From SpSt-501 sp037481615 (GTDB lineage: Bacteria > Desulfobacterota > Desulfobacteria > Desulfobacterales > SpSt-501), in NCBI GenBank assembly GCA_037481615.1, contig JBBFLI010000003.1: DNA of 64,000 bases; one strand, given 5' to 3'. A program made the position numbers and the translations under genes. The notes below the pieces were generated by a model. The model was not told the origin of the DNA, ran no database searches, and saw only the letters and a list, made by a program, of their open reading frames with translations. Shown piece after piece: positions 25,488 through 32,756 of the stretch (positions are counted from its first letter, which is position 1; every line of letters begins with the position of its first letter).

Positions 25488-27153
25488 GGGTCGGGTTCTC
25501 CTTTCCGGCGGTTTCTCCGCGTGAAGCGTCTTGACGCCGACTATAGCACGGATCGGGCCGGGGGGGCAGTCCTTTTTTGCGCGGGCGCCGCCTGCGCCAC
25601 AGGCCGAGGAACGACAGCCCGATCGAGATGCCCAGCGCCGCCGCCGGCGCAAGGTCCCCGGTGGCGGCGTAGACCGTTTCCCCGGCGAGCAGGGGAAGCT
25701 CGCGCACGGCGACGGCCTCGACCTCGAGCGGGGTGGCGTCGTGCACGCGGCCGGCCGGGTCGATGAAGGCGCTGATCCCGGTGTTGGCGGCCCGGGCGAG
25801 CGCCCGGCGGGTCTCGACCGCGCGGAGCACGGCGAGGGCGAAATGCTGATAAGGGCCGGCGCTCTTGCCGTACCAGGCGTCGTTGGTGATCGTGATCAGC
25901 AGCTCGGCGCCGTTTCGGACGAGCGCCCGCGAAAGGGCGGGGAAGATGATCTCGTAGCAGATCTGGATGCCGAGCGTGCGTCCCGCCATCGCGAGGGTCC
26001 GGCCCGGGGGGCCGGGGGTGAAGTCGCCCACGTGCTCGACCATTTTCCCCAGGAACGGCAGGTATTCCTTGAAGGGCACATACTCGCCGTAGGGTACGAG
26101 ATGGGCCTTGTCGTAGCGTCCCAGCACCCGGGCCTCCGCCGGGGCGACGAGAAAGGCGCTGTTGAAGTAATCGGCGGCGCCGCCGGGGCGGAGCTCGAAG
26201 GCGGGGGCGCCGATGAGGAAGCGGGCGCGGGAGTCGCCGATGCCCTCGAGCAGCCGGCGCGTCGGGGGGGCTTCGGCCAGGAAATAGAAGGGGGCCGCCG
26301 ACTCCGGCCAGACGATGAGTTCGGGCGACTGCCGCTCCGCGGCCCGCGACAGTCGGACATAGGTGTCGATCGTCGCGGCCTGGAAGGCCGGATCCCATTT
26401 CAAGGCCTGGGCGATGTTGCCCTGGATGAGGGCGACCCGCAGCCGGGGTGCTTCGGCCGCACGGCGGTCGATTTCCGCGATGCGCCAGCCGCCGTAGCCC
26501 CAGGCCGCCGCGGCGACTCCGGCGGCGGCCAGGGCGCAGACGGCCGCCGCCGGGCGGCTGACGGGGGATCCCTGCCAGGTCCGCCCCGTGGCGGAGAGCA
26601 GCAACAGAAAGACGGCGGCGTTCGCCGCCGCGAGCACGGCGGTGATGCCGTAAGGCCCGGCGAGATCGGCGATCTGGACGAAAGGCAGCCAGCCGATCGG
26701 GGCGGTGCCGAGAAGCCCCCAGGGGAACCCCGTGAAGAGAAACGAACGCAGGTATTCGGACCCCGCCCAGAAGAGCGGCAGCGCCCCGAGGAGATGCGCC
26801 GGCCGCCGCACGGCGACGGCGAGGCCGGCCGCCGTCGGGGCGACGAACAACAGGCTGAGCACCGCGGCGAAAAGGAAGAGGACCGCGGCGGCCAGCGGCG
26901 GGGCGAGCCCCCCGTAGCGGGCCATGGTGGGGACGAGCCAGTAGAGGAGCGAGGCGAAGTGGGCGATCCCGAAGAACATCGCCCGGCGGAAGGCCTCGCC
27001 CGGCCCCGATTCCCGGATCGCCCAGAGCAGCGGCACGAGGGCGATCGCGGCCGCGGCGGCGAACCCGATTTTCGGGAATGCGGCCGTGAGCACCAGGCCG
27101 CCGCCGGCCGCAAGGAGCCCCTCGCGGATTTCGTCCTGAAGGTGCGGGTCCAT
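25141..27153 (-). CDS. lnt: Apolipoprotein N-acyltransferase (3' end uncertain)
   Basis: Lnt adds the third acyl chain to lipoproteins in the inner membrane. The N-terminal part has about six to seven membrane helices, then the nitrilase domain with the catalytic triad Glu284 (VVWPESAAPF-type motif), Lys349 (YDKAHLVPYGEYVPF) and Cys399 (IQICYEIIFP), and a last helix ending LGLWRRRRP. The protein should end near 25540, but this frame has no stop there and runs on 115 or so codons inside prfB to 25141. A one-base change in the G7 (25560-25566) or T6 (25573-25578) run would give a stop at 25541. The lnt-prfB order is usual in deltaproteobacteria. Start MDPHLQDE at 27153. Confidence 0.85.
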   Translation of the reverse strand: MDPHLQDEIREGLLAAGGGLVLTAAFPKIGFAAAAAIALVPLLWAIRESGPGEAFRRAMFFGIAHFASLLYWLVPTMARYGGLAPPLAAAVLFLFAAVLSLLFVAPTAAGLAVAVRRPAHLLGALPLFWAGSEYLRSFLFTGFPWGLLGTAPIGWLPFVQIADLAGPYGITAVLAAANAAVFLLLLSATGRTWQGSPVSRPAAAVCALAAAGVAAAAWGYGGWRIAEIDRRAAEAPRLRVALIQGNIAQALKWDPAFQAATIDTYVRLSRAAERQSPELIVWPESAAPFYFLAEAPPTRRLLEGIGDSRARFLIGAPAFELRPGGAADYFNSAFLVAPAEARVLGRYDKAHLVPYGEYVPFKEYLPFLGKMVEHVGDFTPGPPGRTLAMAGRTLGIQICYEIIFPALSRALVRNGAELLITITNDAWYGKSAGPYQHFALAVLRAVETRRALARAANTGISAFIDPAGRVHDATPLEVEAVAVRELPLLAGETVYAATGDLAPAAALGISIGLSFLGLWRRRRPRKKGLPPRPDPCYSRRQDASRGETAGKENPTHELRSQAGPARGQVPTREDPRLSLTWPASKPACRKSKPSSPGKASGTAPRRPRGCSRNARPSASASNASGVSSPSYATPRSSTSSPPRRRTRPPSPISTPRRTPSPAASNASPSS
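25416..25428 (-). other. prfB programmed +1 frameshift site
   Basis: Minus strand reads GAGGTTGTCTTTGAC around this point: a short SD-like GAGG, four bases, slippery CTT and the weak stop TGA-C. Low RF2 favours slippage from CTT into the +1 frame. The internal SD is shorter than in E. coli. Confidence 0.85.
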
Positions 27154-27218
27154 CGAGCCCCGGATCGAGCAGAGCACTCGCGGCTTTGCGGGGGGAGGGC
27201 ACCCGCGCCGCGGCGCGC

Positions 27219-27247
27219 ATTCTCACGGAAAAGCAGGGGGTCGTCAA
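27219..27247 (-). promoter_or_regulatory. Possible sigma-70 promoter for lnt-prfB
   Basis: Minus strand TTGACG (27247-27242), 17 bases, GAGAAT (27224-27219), about 65 bases before the lnt start. Confidence 0.4.
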
Positions 27248-27269
27248 CCCGAGGCCGGGCGGATCCCGC

Positions 27270-27299
27270 TTGACACCCGGCCGTCGCCGGCGCTATCGC
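27270..27299 (+). promoter_or_regulatory. Sigma-70-type promoter for the cyclophilin-like gene
   Basis: TTGACA (27270-27275), 18 bases, TATCGC (27294-27299). The leader of about 80 bases contains the hairpin at 27319-27351. Confidence 0.45.
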
Positions 27300-27318
27300 G
27301 AAAAAAGATGTAAAGGCC

Positions 27319-27351
27319 GTCGCCCCCGGGACCCCGCCCGCCGGGGGCGAC
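27319..27351 (+). repeat. Perfect 11-bp inverted repeat in a 5' leader
   Basis: GTCGCCCCCGG (27319-27329) and CCGGGGGCGAC (27341-27351) form a perfect stem with an 11-base loop, 35 bases before ATG 27386. No T-run follows, so it is more likely a stabilising or regulatory leader hairpin than a terminator. Confidence 0.5.
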
Positions 27352-27385
27352 AGCGAAAAGCCGTGAGCCGGAGGAGGAGGCCCCC

Positions 27386-27769
27386 ATGCCGACCCCCATT
27401 CGGATCGAGATCGGAAATCTCGTCTTGCGCGGCGAGTTCAACGACACGGCCGCCGGCCGAGCCCTGGCCGCCGGGCTGCCCATCGAATGCGACTGGTCCC
27501 GCTGGGGCGAGGAGTACTACGGCACGACCCGCCCGCGCTTCGGCGCCTACCCGGGGCAGACGGTCGAGGTGCTCGAAGTCGGCGATCTCGCCTACCACGC
27601 CGCCAGCGGGTGGTTCTGTCTCTTCTTCGGGCCGACCCCGGCCAGTCGAGGCTCCGAGCCCCGGGCGGCCGCGCCGGTGTTGATCGTCGGCCGGGTGCGG
27701 GGCGATTTCGAGGCCCTCCGGGCGCTCGGCGCGCAGGTGAAGGCCTGGGTGCGGCCCGACGGCCCGTAA
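27386..27769 (+). CDS. Cyclophilin-like fold protein
   Basis: 127 residues, resembling the small cyclophilin-like beta-barrel family (DUF369/TM1367 type). IRIEIGNLVLRGEFNDTAAGRALAAGLPI is split here as the opening motif (residues 5 to about 33); PGQTVEVLEVGDLAYHAASGWFCLFFGPTP and a final strand IVGRVRGDFEALRALG follow the family layout. Proteins of this fold lack proven isomerase activity; function unknown. A GGAGGAGG ribosome site precedes the ATG. The gene stands alone between its own promoter and the sigma-factor operon. Confidence 0.72.
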   Translation: MPTPIRIEIGNLVLRGEFNDTAAGRALAAGLPIECDWSRWGEEYYGTTRPRFGAYPGQTVEVLEVGDLAYHAASGWFCLFFGPTPASRGSEPRAAAPVLIVGRVRGDFEALRALGAQVKAWVRPDGP

Positions 27770-27784
27770 ACCGAACCGCCCGCG

Positions 27785-27863
27785 CCGTCGTCTAAGACGG
27801 TTGGATGGGGCGTGCCGAGGGACCGCAAGTCCCGGAAACAGGGCTTCCGGAAAAGAGACGCCC
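27785..27863 (+). promoter_or_regulatory. Candidate structured leader RNA upstream of the ECF sigma gene
   Basis: The 147-base gap between the cyclophilin-like gene and the sigma gene can fold compactly. A hairpin CCGTC/GACGG (27785-27800) is followed by a possible three-way junction: outer stem GGGCGT/ACGCCC (27808-27813 with 27858-27863), inner stems GGGAC/GTCCC (27819-27833) and CCGGAA/TTCCGG (27832-27850). The two inner stems share two bases, so one must be shorter. By eye it does not match GEMM, cobalamin, SAM, TPP or other familiar riboswitch cores. It may be a regulatory leader or just GC-rich pairing. Confidence 0.35.
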
Positions 27864-27916
27864 GCGGAGACGGGGATTTGTCAAACGCGGATCCTTCGGG
27901 GTAGGATCGACCTGCT

Positions 27917-28657
27917 GTGAACGCGCCCGACCCCAAGGCCCGGATGACCGGGTCGCACCCCGGCACCGCCCGCCCGGTACGCCCCTCCACGGCGGCCCCG
28001 CGGCAGCGGCAGCCCGCCGAGGCCGCCCCCCCGGAGACGGACGAGGATCTGGTCGACCGCGTTCGCCGCGGCGACCCGCGTGCGGCCGATCAGCTGATCC
28101 GGCGCTACCAGAACCGGGTGCACCGGATCGTCTTTCCGCTCTGCGGATTCGACGCCGAAGAGGCCCGGGATGTCGTCCAGGAGGTGTTCCTCCAGGTTTT
28201 CCGAAGCCTGCCGGCTTTCGAGGGGCGCTCGCGGTTTTCCACCTGGCTCTACCGGATCGCGGTGAACGCCGCGCACGACGCCCGCAGGCGGAGGCGGCGC
28301 TGGCGCGACGTCTTCTTCGGCGGACGGCGCGGCGGGGAAAGCGACGAGGCCGAAGAGCGGGACGACCCGCTTGCGTCGGCGGTGGCCCCGGAGGAGGAGA
28401 CCGACCCCGTGTTCCGGATCGCGGCGGGCGAGCTCGAGCGCGCGGTGCGCCGCGCCGTGGGAAAGCTCTCGCGGCATCAGCAGACGGTCTTCACCCTGAA
28501 GGTGTTGCAGGAGATGAGCCTTTCCGAAATCGCGGAGCTGACCGGGATGGCCGAGGGGACCATCAAATCCCACCTGTTCCGGGCGACGCGCAGCCTGCGC
28601 GGGCAGCTCGGGTCGCTGCTGGATCGGTGCGCCCCCCGCGGGGGAGGTTCCTCATGA
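27917..28657 (+). CDS. ECF RNA polymerase sigma factor (RpoE-like)
   Basis: 246 residues. Sigma region 2 spans about 45-115 (DLVDRVRRGDPRAADQLI, EEARDVVQEVFLQVFRS, FSTWLYRIAVNAAHD) and region 4 about 170-230 (LSRHQQTVFTLKVLQ, MSLSEIAELTGMAEGTIKSHLFRA). The 40-residue N-terminal extension and a charged linker rich in Arg/Glu are longer than usual. It starts with GTG 27917 after AGGA at ten bases. The stop overlaps the anti-sigma start (ATGA). It likely responds to an envelope signal released by the membrane anti-sigma factor encoded next. Confidence 0.92.
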   Translation: MNAPDPKARMTGSHPGTARPVRPSTAAPRQRQPAEAAPPETDEDLVDRVRRGDPRAADQLIRRYQNRVHRIVFPLCGFDAEEARDVVQEVFLQVFRSLPAFEGRSRFSTWLYRIAVNAAHDARRRRRRWRDVFFGGRRGGESDEAEERDDPLASAVAPEEETDPVFRIAAGELERAVRRAVGKLSRHQQTVFTLKVLQEMSLSEIAELTGMAEGTIKSHLFRATRSLRGQLGSLLDRCAPRGGGSS

Positions 28658-29244
28658 AAAAGACGCTCTGCCCGACCCTCGAGGAGGAGTTGCTGCTGCT
28701 GGCGGCCGGGGAGCCTCCCGGCGACCCCGCCCGCCGCGAAATTTTGGAAGCCCATTGGCGGCAGTGTGCGGCCTGCCGTGCGGAGAGGGAACGGCTGGGC
28801 CTGCTTTTCGCGGCGGCGCGTCGCGCGGGCGTCTCCCCTGCGCTCTCCCCCGCCCAGGTCAACGCTCTCTCGGCTGCGGTCCGAGGGGAGCTGGAAGGGA
28901 AACGATCCCGCTTCCGGGGGTGGCGGCTGCCGTGGGGCGGCGGCTGGATCCCGCGACCGCTTCCGGCCGTCGCTGCCGCCCTCGTGCTCCTTGCGGTCGC
29001 GGTGGGGGGCGTTCGCTTTCTCCCGGATCGGGCGGAGGCGCCCGGCGAAGCGGAATTCGCCGCCGAGTGGAGCCCCCGGGATCTCGAGGTGATCCGCCAT
29101 CTCGAACTCCTGCGGGAACTCGAGACGATCGAAAAGCTCGTCCACGTGGTCGATCTCCCCGACGCCCTGCCCGGGGTGCCGGGAGGGGCGGAGGAGGAAA
29201 GGCAAGAGCGCGGGAATGAAGTGCCCGACGAAAAAACGGCCTGA
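28654..29244 (+). CDS. Membrane-anchored zinc anti-sigma factor
   Basis: 196 residues. The N-terminal cytoplasmic domain has the zinc anti-sigma pattern HWRQCAAC (His-x3-Cys-x2-Cys, about residues 31-38). One membrane helix follows (about 104-122, LPAVAAALVLLAVAVGGV), then a periplasmic part with a helix rich in Leu/Glu (VIRHLELLRELETIEKL) and an acidic tail. It is translationally coupled to the sigma factor gene and overlaps the DUF3106 gene by 29 bases. Expected role: holds the sigma factor inactive until a periplasmic signal arrives. Confidence 0.85.
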   Translation: MKKTLCPTLEEELLLLAAGEPPGDPARREILEAHWRQCAACRAERERLGLLFAAARRAGVSPALSPAQVNALSAAVRGELEGKRSRFRGWRLPWGGGWIPRPLPAVAAALVLLAVAVGGVRFLPDRAEAPGEAEFAAEWSPRDLEVIRHLELLRELETIEKLVHVVDLPDALPGVPGGAEEERQERGNEVPDEKTA

Positions 29245-29707
29245 GGCCGGGCGCCCCGGCGCGCGGCGGGCATGGGCCTTCCGGCTGACGGCGGGGTTGA
29301 CCCTCGCGGCGGCGACGGCCGTTTTCGGCGCGGGGCCTTTTCCCGCCGTCCCCGCTCCCCTTCCGGGGGCCGCCCTCGCGGCCGAAGGCGGCCCGTGGCT
29401 TGCGCAGCGCGGCGGGAACCGCCCCCGCTCGTTTCTCGAGCAGTTTCCTCCCGAGGAGCGGCCGCGCATGGAAGAACGCTATCGACAGTTCCAGCAGCTT
29501 CCGCCCGACCAGCGCGAGCAGCTGCGGCGGCGCTACGAGGAGTGGAACCGCTTGCCGCCGGGCGAGCGCGAGCGCTACGAGCAGCGCTACCGCCAGTGGC
29601 AGCAGATCCCCCCCGAGGAACGGCGGCGCATGGAAGACCAGCTGCAACGCTGGGACCGGCTCTCGCCGCAGGAACGCGATTCGATCCGCAGGCGCTTCCG
29701 CGACTGA
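29216..29707 (+). CDS. DUF3106-domain exported protein
   Basis: 163 residues with an N-terminal membrane/signal segment (about 20-55, FRLTAGLTLAAATAVFGAG). The mature part is a helical repeat of about 20 residues, PPxxRxxxxxRYxxWxxL, seen as QFPPEERPRMEERYRQFQQL, PPDQREQLRRRYEEWNRL, PPGERERYEQRYRQWQQI and PPEERRRMEDQLQRWDRL. This is the DUF3106 pattern, often found beside ECF sigma/anti-sigma pairs and thought to be periplasmic. The start overlaps the anti-sigma gene, so it is third in the operon and may be a signal sensor or binding partner. Confidence 0.8.
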   Translation: MKCPTKKRPEAGRPGARRAWAFRLTAGLTLAAATAVFGAGPFPAVPAPLPGAALAAEGGPWLAQRGGNRPRSFLEQFPPEERPRMEERYRQFQQLPPDQREQLRRRYEEWNRLPPGERERYEQRYRQWQQIPPEERRRMEDQLQRWDRLSPQERDSIRRRFRD

Positions 29708-29939
29708 GTCGCGGATCGACCTTTCCCTCCCTTTCCGTTTTCCGCATTTCTACCAGCTAGCAATTGTCGCCTCTTTCCGGGAGAGGCCGGGGGCTGCCCT
29801 GCATTCGGAATTCTCCGGCGCACGGAGTAGCGGCATGGCGGCCGCAGGCGATCCTCCCCCGTCTCTTTTTCTCTCGGAGAATCCATCGCGCTTAATTTTC
29901 TGAATCCACACCCTGCCAGAATAGATGTCCTTTTCGGAC

Positions 29940-29953
29940 CACCATATCTGGTG
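29940..29953. repeat. Operator-like palindrome upstream of the ATP-grasp promoter
   Basis: CACCATATCTGGTG has arms CACCA and TGGTG around four bases and ends 12 bases before the -35 box at 29966, the position of an activator site. Confidence 0.4.
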
Positions 29954-29965
29954 TTGCAATTCTGC

Positions 29966-29993
29966 TTGACACGGATGGCAAATCGGTTGTAAA
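29966..29993 (+). promoter_or_regulatory. Sigma-70 promoter for the ATP-grasp gene
   Basis: TTGACA (29966-29971), 16 bases, TGTAAA (29988-29993). The leader to GTG 30077 is about 77 bases. Confidence 0.6.
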
Positions 29994-30076
29994 GCAACGT
30001 TAACCCTAAGGTCTGAAAGAAAAAAAGGCCTTTCCGGGTCGGCAAACAAAACGGGCGGGCGGGGAGAAATTCGTGG

Positions 30077-31114
30077 GTGAACGTTAACTTCGAACGGAAG
30101 CACCTGCGGGTTTTTTTGCTCTTCGATCTCGATGCCGCCTGGACCGCGGCGGAGCGGGCCGAGGTCCTCGAGGCGCAGGATCGGCTCGTCGCGCGCCTGG
30201 CGGAAGAGGGCTACCGCATCGAGCATTTCCCGGTGGAGGACCGCTCGTTCGCCGAGCGCCTCGGGGGGATCGACCCGGGGGGCTCGCTTTTCTTCAACTG
30301 GTGTGAGGGCATCCCGGGAATCCGGCACAGCGAGTGGATGGTGGCCCGCGCCCTCGAGGAGCACGGGCTGGTCTTCACCGGCTCGGGATCCGCCACGCTC
30401 GCGCTGAGCTACCAGAAGCACCGCGTCAAGAGCCTGCTCGCCGCCCACGGCTTGCCCACGCCGCCGTGGCGGATCTTCGACCGGCCGCCCGCCCCGCACG
30501 AGTGGGAGCGCTTCCCGGCCATCGTCAAACCCGCCGTCGGCCATTGCAGCGACTGGGTGACCTCGGACTCGGTGGTCATGGATGCAGGCGAGCTGCGCGA
30601 GCGGGTCGAGACCCTGCTCGACGGCGCGGGCATTCCCGCCCTGGTCGAGGAGTTCATCGACGGGCGCGAATTCCACGTCTCCCTCTGGGGCAACGGGACG
30701 ATCCGGATGCTGCCGCCGGCGGAGATGGACTTTTCGAGCCTGAACGACGTCCGCGATCGGCTCTGCACCTACGATGCCAAGTTCACCCCTGGATCGGTCC
30801 CCTACGAGAAGATCCGCACCCTGCTTCCCGCCCCCTTGAGAGAGACCGAATGCGCCGCCCTCGAGCGCGTCTGCCGCGTGGCCTACCGCGCCGTGGGCTG
30901 CCGGGACTACGGGCGGCTCGATGTGCGGCTGCGGGACGGCGTCTTCTACGTCCTCGACGTCAACCCCAACCCGGACATCAGCGAGGATGCCAGCATGGCG
31001 AGCGCGGCCGAGGTCGAGGGGTTCTCCCACGCCGCGATGGCCGAGACCCTCATCCGGCTCGCCTGCCTGCGGCATCCGGCCCTGACCGAGCCCGCCGCGG
31101 CCTCGGCGCACTGA
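30077..31114 (+). CDS. ATP-grasp ligase, D-Ala-D-Ala-ligase-like
   Basis: 345-residue ATP-grasp enzyme resembling D-alanine-D-alanine ligases but divergent. A short N-terminal domain (LRVFLLFDLDAAW) with FNWCEGIPGIRHSEWMVARALEEHG matches the substrate region; ATP-binding elements are FPAIVKPAVGHCSDWV, LVEEFIDGREFHVSLWG and the metal-binding end CRDYGRLDVRL with VLDVNPNPDISEDAS. True Ddl proteins have ISEG at an equivalent loop, so the substrate is probably another amino acid or peptide. It starts with GTG 30077 without a strong ribosome site. It is monocistronic; the next gene is convergent. Confidence 0.75.
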   Translation: MNVNFERKHLRVFLLFDLDAAWTAAERAEVLEAQDRLVARLAEEGYRIEHFPVEDRSFAERLGGIDPGGSLFFNWCEGIPGIRHSEWMVARALEEHGLVFTGSGSATLALSYQKHRVKSLLAAHGLPTPPWRIFDRPPAPHEWERFPAIVKPAVGHCSDWVTSDSVVMDAGELRERVETLLDGAGIPALVEEFIDGREFHVSLWGNGTIRMLPPAEMDFSSLNDVRDRLCTYDAKFTPGSVPYEKIRTLLPAPLRETECAALERVCRVAYRAVGCRDYGRLDVRLRDGVFYVLDVNPNPDISEDASMASAAEVEGFSHAAMAETLIRLACLRHPALTEPAAASAH

Positions 31115-31136
31115 ACGCCGTCGCCTGCGGCCTCCT

Positions 31137-32114
31137 CTACCAGGACGGCAGGTCGAACTTCGGCCGCCGCTCGGCGTCGAACAGGCCCCAGTGGGGGCCG
31201 ACCCCGCCCCGTTCCCTCTCCTTCCAGGGCTCGTCGAACATCTCGAACAGCAGCACCCCCCGCTTGCGCGTCCGGGCGTAGCGGGAGAGGTCGTGGACGA
31301 AGCGCCGCTGGGCCGCAACCCCGGGGCGGGCCGGCCCGTTCGGCGCCCCGGCGCTCGGCCAGCCGGTCTCGCCGATGAAGACGGGCTTCCCCAGTCGCCG
31401 GAAGCGTTCCTCCAGCCGTCCGATCGAGGCTTCCAGGTTCTCGAACACGGCGCGTTCGACGGCGACGGGCGCAAAAAAAGGATGCACATTCACGAGCAGG
31501 AAATCCGCGTGCGACGCGATCCGCACCGCCTCGGCGCGCTCCGCGTCGAGTGCGGCGGTCATCGAAAGCGCCACCGTCACCGGAAGCGATCGTCCCGCCT
31601 CGCCGAGCTCCCGGCGCAGGGCGGCGACGCCCGCGATCCACTCGCCGGCGCGCACCGGCTCGGGGCAGGCCTCCGGTTCCCCGGGGAGGCATTCGTTCCC
31701 GATCACGAGCGCATCGAGGTTGCTCTGCGATCGCGCCAGCGCCACAGCGGCGGCGAGCTGGGCGCGCGTGCGGGGGGAAAAGGGCGTCCCCCCGCCGCCC
31801 GACCCGCAGGCGTGGACCCCCACCAGGAAACGGAGCCCGGGCGCGTGGCGCTCGGCAAGCGGCGCGATGCGGGAGAGCACGCCTTCCAGCCCGTAGGTGC
31901 GCACCCGGCGGAAGCCGGCTTGTGCGATCGCGCGCAGGTCCGCGACGATTTCGGCTTCCGTCGGCTCTTCGGGGGCGCCGGGGTAGAGCCCCGGACGGTG
32001 GAAGGGTCCGTAGTTGATGCCGACGAAGGGCGCCTCGGAAAACGCTGCCGCCGCCTGCGCCGCGAGCAGGAAGAGCAAGGCCCAGGGCAGCCGGCCGATG
32101 GCGCGGGTCCTCAT
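31137..32114 (-). CDS. GH17-like exported beta-1,3-glucanase
   Basis: 325 residues with a signal peptide (about 24 residues, LPWALLFLLAAQAAAA). The body is a glycoside hydrolase 17-type TIM barrel: VGINYGPFHRPG at the start, RRVRTYGLEGV, the acid/base Glu in VIGNECLPGEP (about 141), VNVHPFFAP, and the nucleophile Glu in VFIGETGWPSAG (about 237). It should act on beta-1,3 or related glucans outside the cytoplasm. Its size is typical of bacterial exo- or glucosyltransferase-type GH17. The DUF192 gene lies 4 bases upstream on the same strand and is probably cotranscribed. Confidence 0.8.
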   Translation of the reverse strand: MRTRAIGRLPWALLFLLAAQAAAAFSEAPFVGINYGPFHRPGLYPGAPEEPTEAEIVADLRAIAQAGFRRVRTYGLEGVLSRIAPLAERHAPGLRFLVGVHACGSGGGGTPFSPRTRAQLAAAVALARSQSNLDALVIGNECLPGEPEACPEPVRAGEWIAGVAALRRELGEAGRSLPVTVALSMTAALDAERAEAVRIASHADFLLVNVHPFFAPVAVERAVFENLEASIGRLEERFRRLGKPVFIGETGWPSAGAPNGPARPGVAAQRRFVHDLSRYARTRKRGVLLFEMFDEPWKERERGGVGPHWGLFDAERRPKFDLPSW

Positions 32115-32118
32115 GGTC

Positions 32119-32604
32119 TCAGCGGGGGCGGTTCCAGCGGATGCGGTGGCCGGGGCGGATCCCGTAACGCTCGGCGAATCCGGCGCGGGCCTCGACCACG
32201 TAGCGCGCCGGTCCGGCCGAGGGGTAGAGCCGCTCGGAGAAGGGGACGGTGTGGGCGGCGATGTTCAGGATCCGCTGATCCTCGCCCACGAAGAAAATGT
32301 CGAGCGGGGTGGGGGTATCGCGCATCCAGAAGGTGAGGGGACGGGCGCGGTCGAAGAGAAAGAGCATCCCGTAGAGATGATCGGAGAGCACCCGGCCCAT
32401 GAGACCGCGGGCCTGTTCCTCGGGCGTGCGGGCGATTTCGACGATCAGCCGGGCGAGGACGCGATCGTCGCCGGCGAGAAACTCGACCACGGCATCCGCG
32501 CGCACGGGCGGGCCGCCCCACGCCGGGGCCGCGCAGAGCACGGCGGCCGCGAGCACCCCGAAGCGCAGGCGGCGCCCCGGCCTGCGGTGGGCTTTCAGGC
32601 GCAT
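32119..32604 (-). CDS. DUF192 exported protein
   Basis: 161 residues; signal peptide about 30 residues with Arg-rich start (RPGRRLRFGVLAAAVLCAAPAWG). The DUF192 fold is recognised from TPEEQARGLMGRV, GMLFLFDR, FWMRDTPTPLDIFFV and the C-terminal VVEARAGFAERYGIRPG. The family is a small beta-barrel of unknown function, often periplasmic. AAGAAGG precedes ATG 32604. It is the first gene of a two-gene unit with the GH17-like gene. Confidence 0.85.
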   Translation of the reverse strand: MRLKAHRRPGRRLRFGVLAAAVLCAAPAWGGPPVRADAVVEFLAGDDRVLARLIVEIARTPEEQARGLMGRVLSDHLYGMLFLFDRARPLTFWMRDTPTPLDIFFVGEDQRILNIAAHTVPFSERLYPSAGPARYVVEARAGFAERYGIRPGHRIRWNRPR

Positions 32605-32658
32605 GCCTTCTTGTACCGCGGGACGGACGCGGAGACAAGCGCGCCTCCGCCCATGGGA

Positions 32659-32688
32659 TTGACAGAGCGGTTGCCCCCGGCGTAAGGG
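32659..32688 (+). promoter_or_regulatory. Sigma-70-type promoter for the MBL nuclease gene
   Basis: TTGACA (32659-32664), 18 bases, TAAGGG (32683-32688), about 65 bases before ATG 32757. Confidence 0.4.
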
Positions 32689-32756
32689 ATTGCATCCGTC
32701 GCCATTTCCGTCCGTTCCGCCTGCGGCCGGGATGTCGGACCGGGAAGGACCCGTTC

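Larger units (their letters stand above)
29708..30076 (+). other. AT-richer 369-base intergenic region
   Basis: No gene seen. Its composition is clearly less GC-rich than the surroundings, especially 29870-30030. It contains the palindrome CACCATATCTGGTG (29940-29953), a sigma-70 promoter (29966-29993) and an A-tract near 30020. It separates the sigma-factor operon from the ATP-grasp gene. Confidence 0.6.

Noticed and set aside
27785..27863. GEMM (cyclic di-GMP) or cobalamin riboswitch
   Set aside because: The required conserved core strings of those classes are not present; kept only as an unnamed structured RNA candidate.
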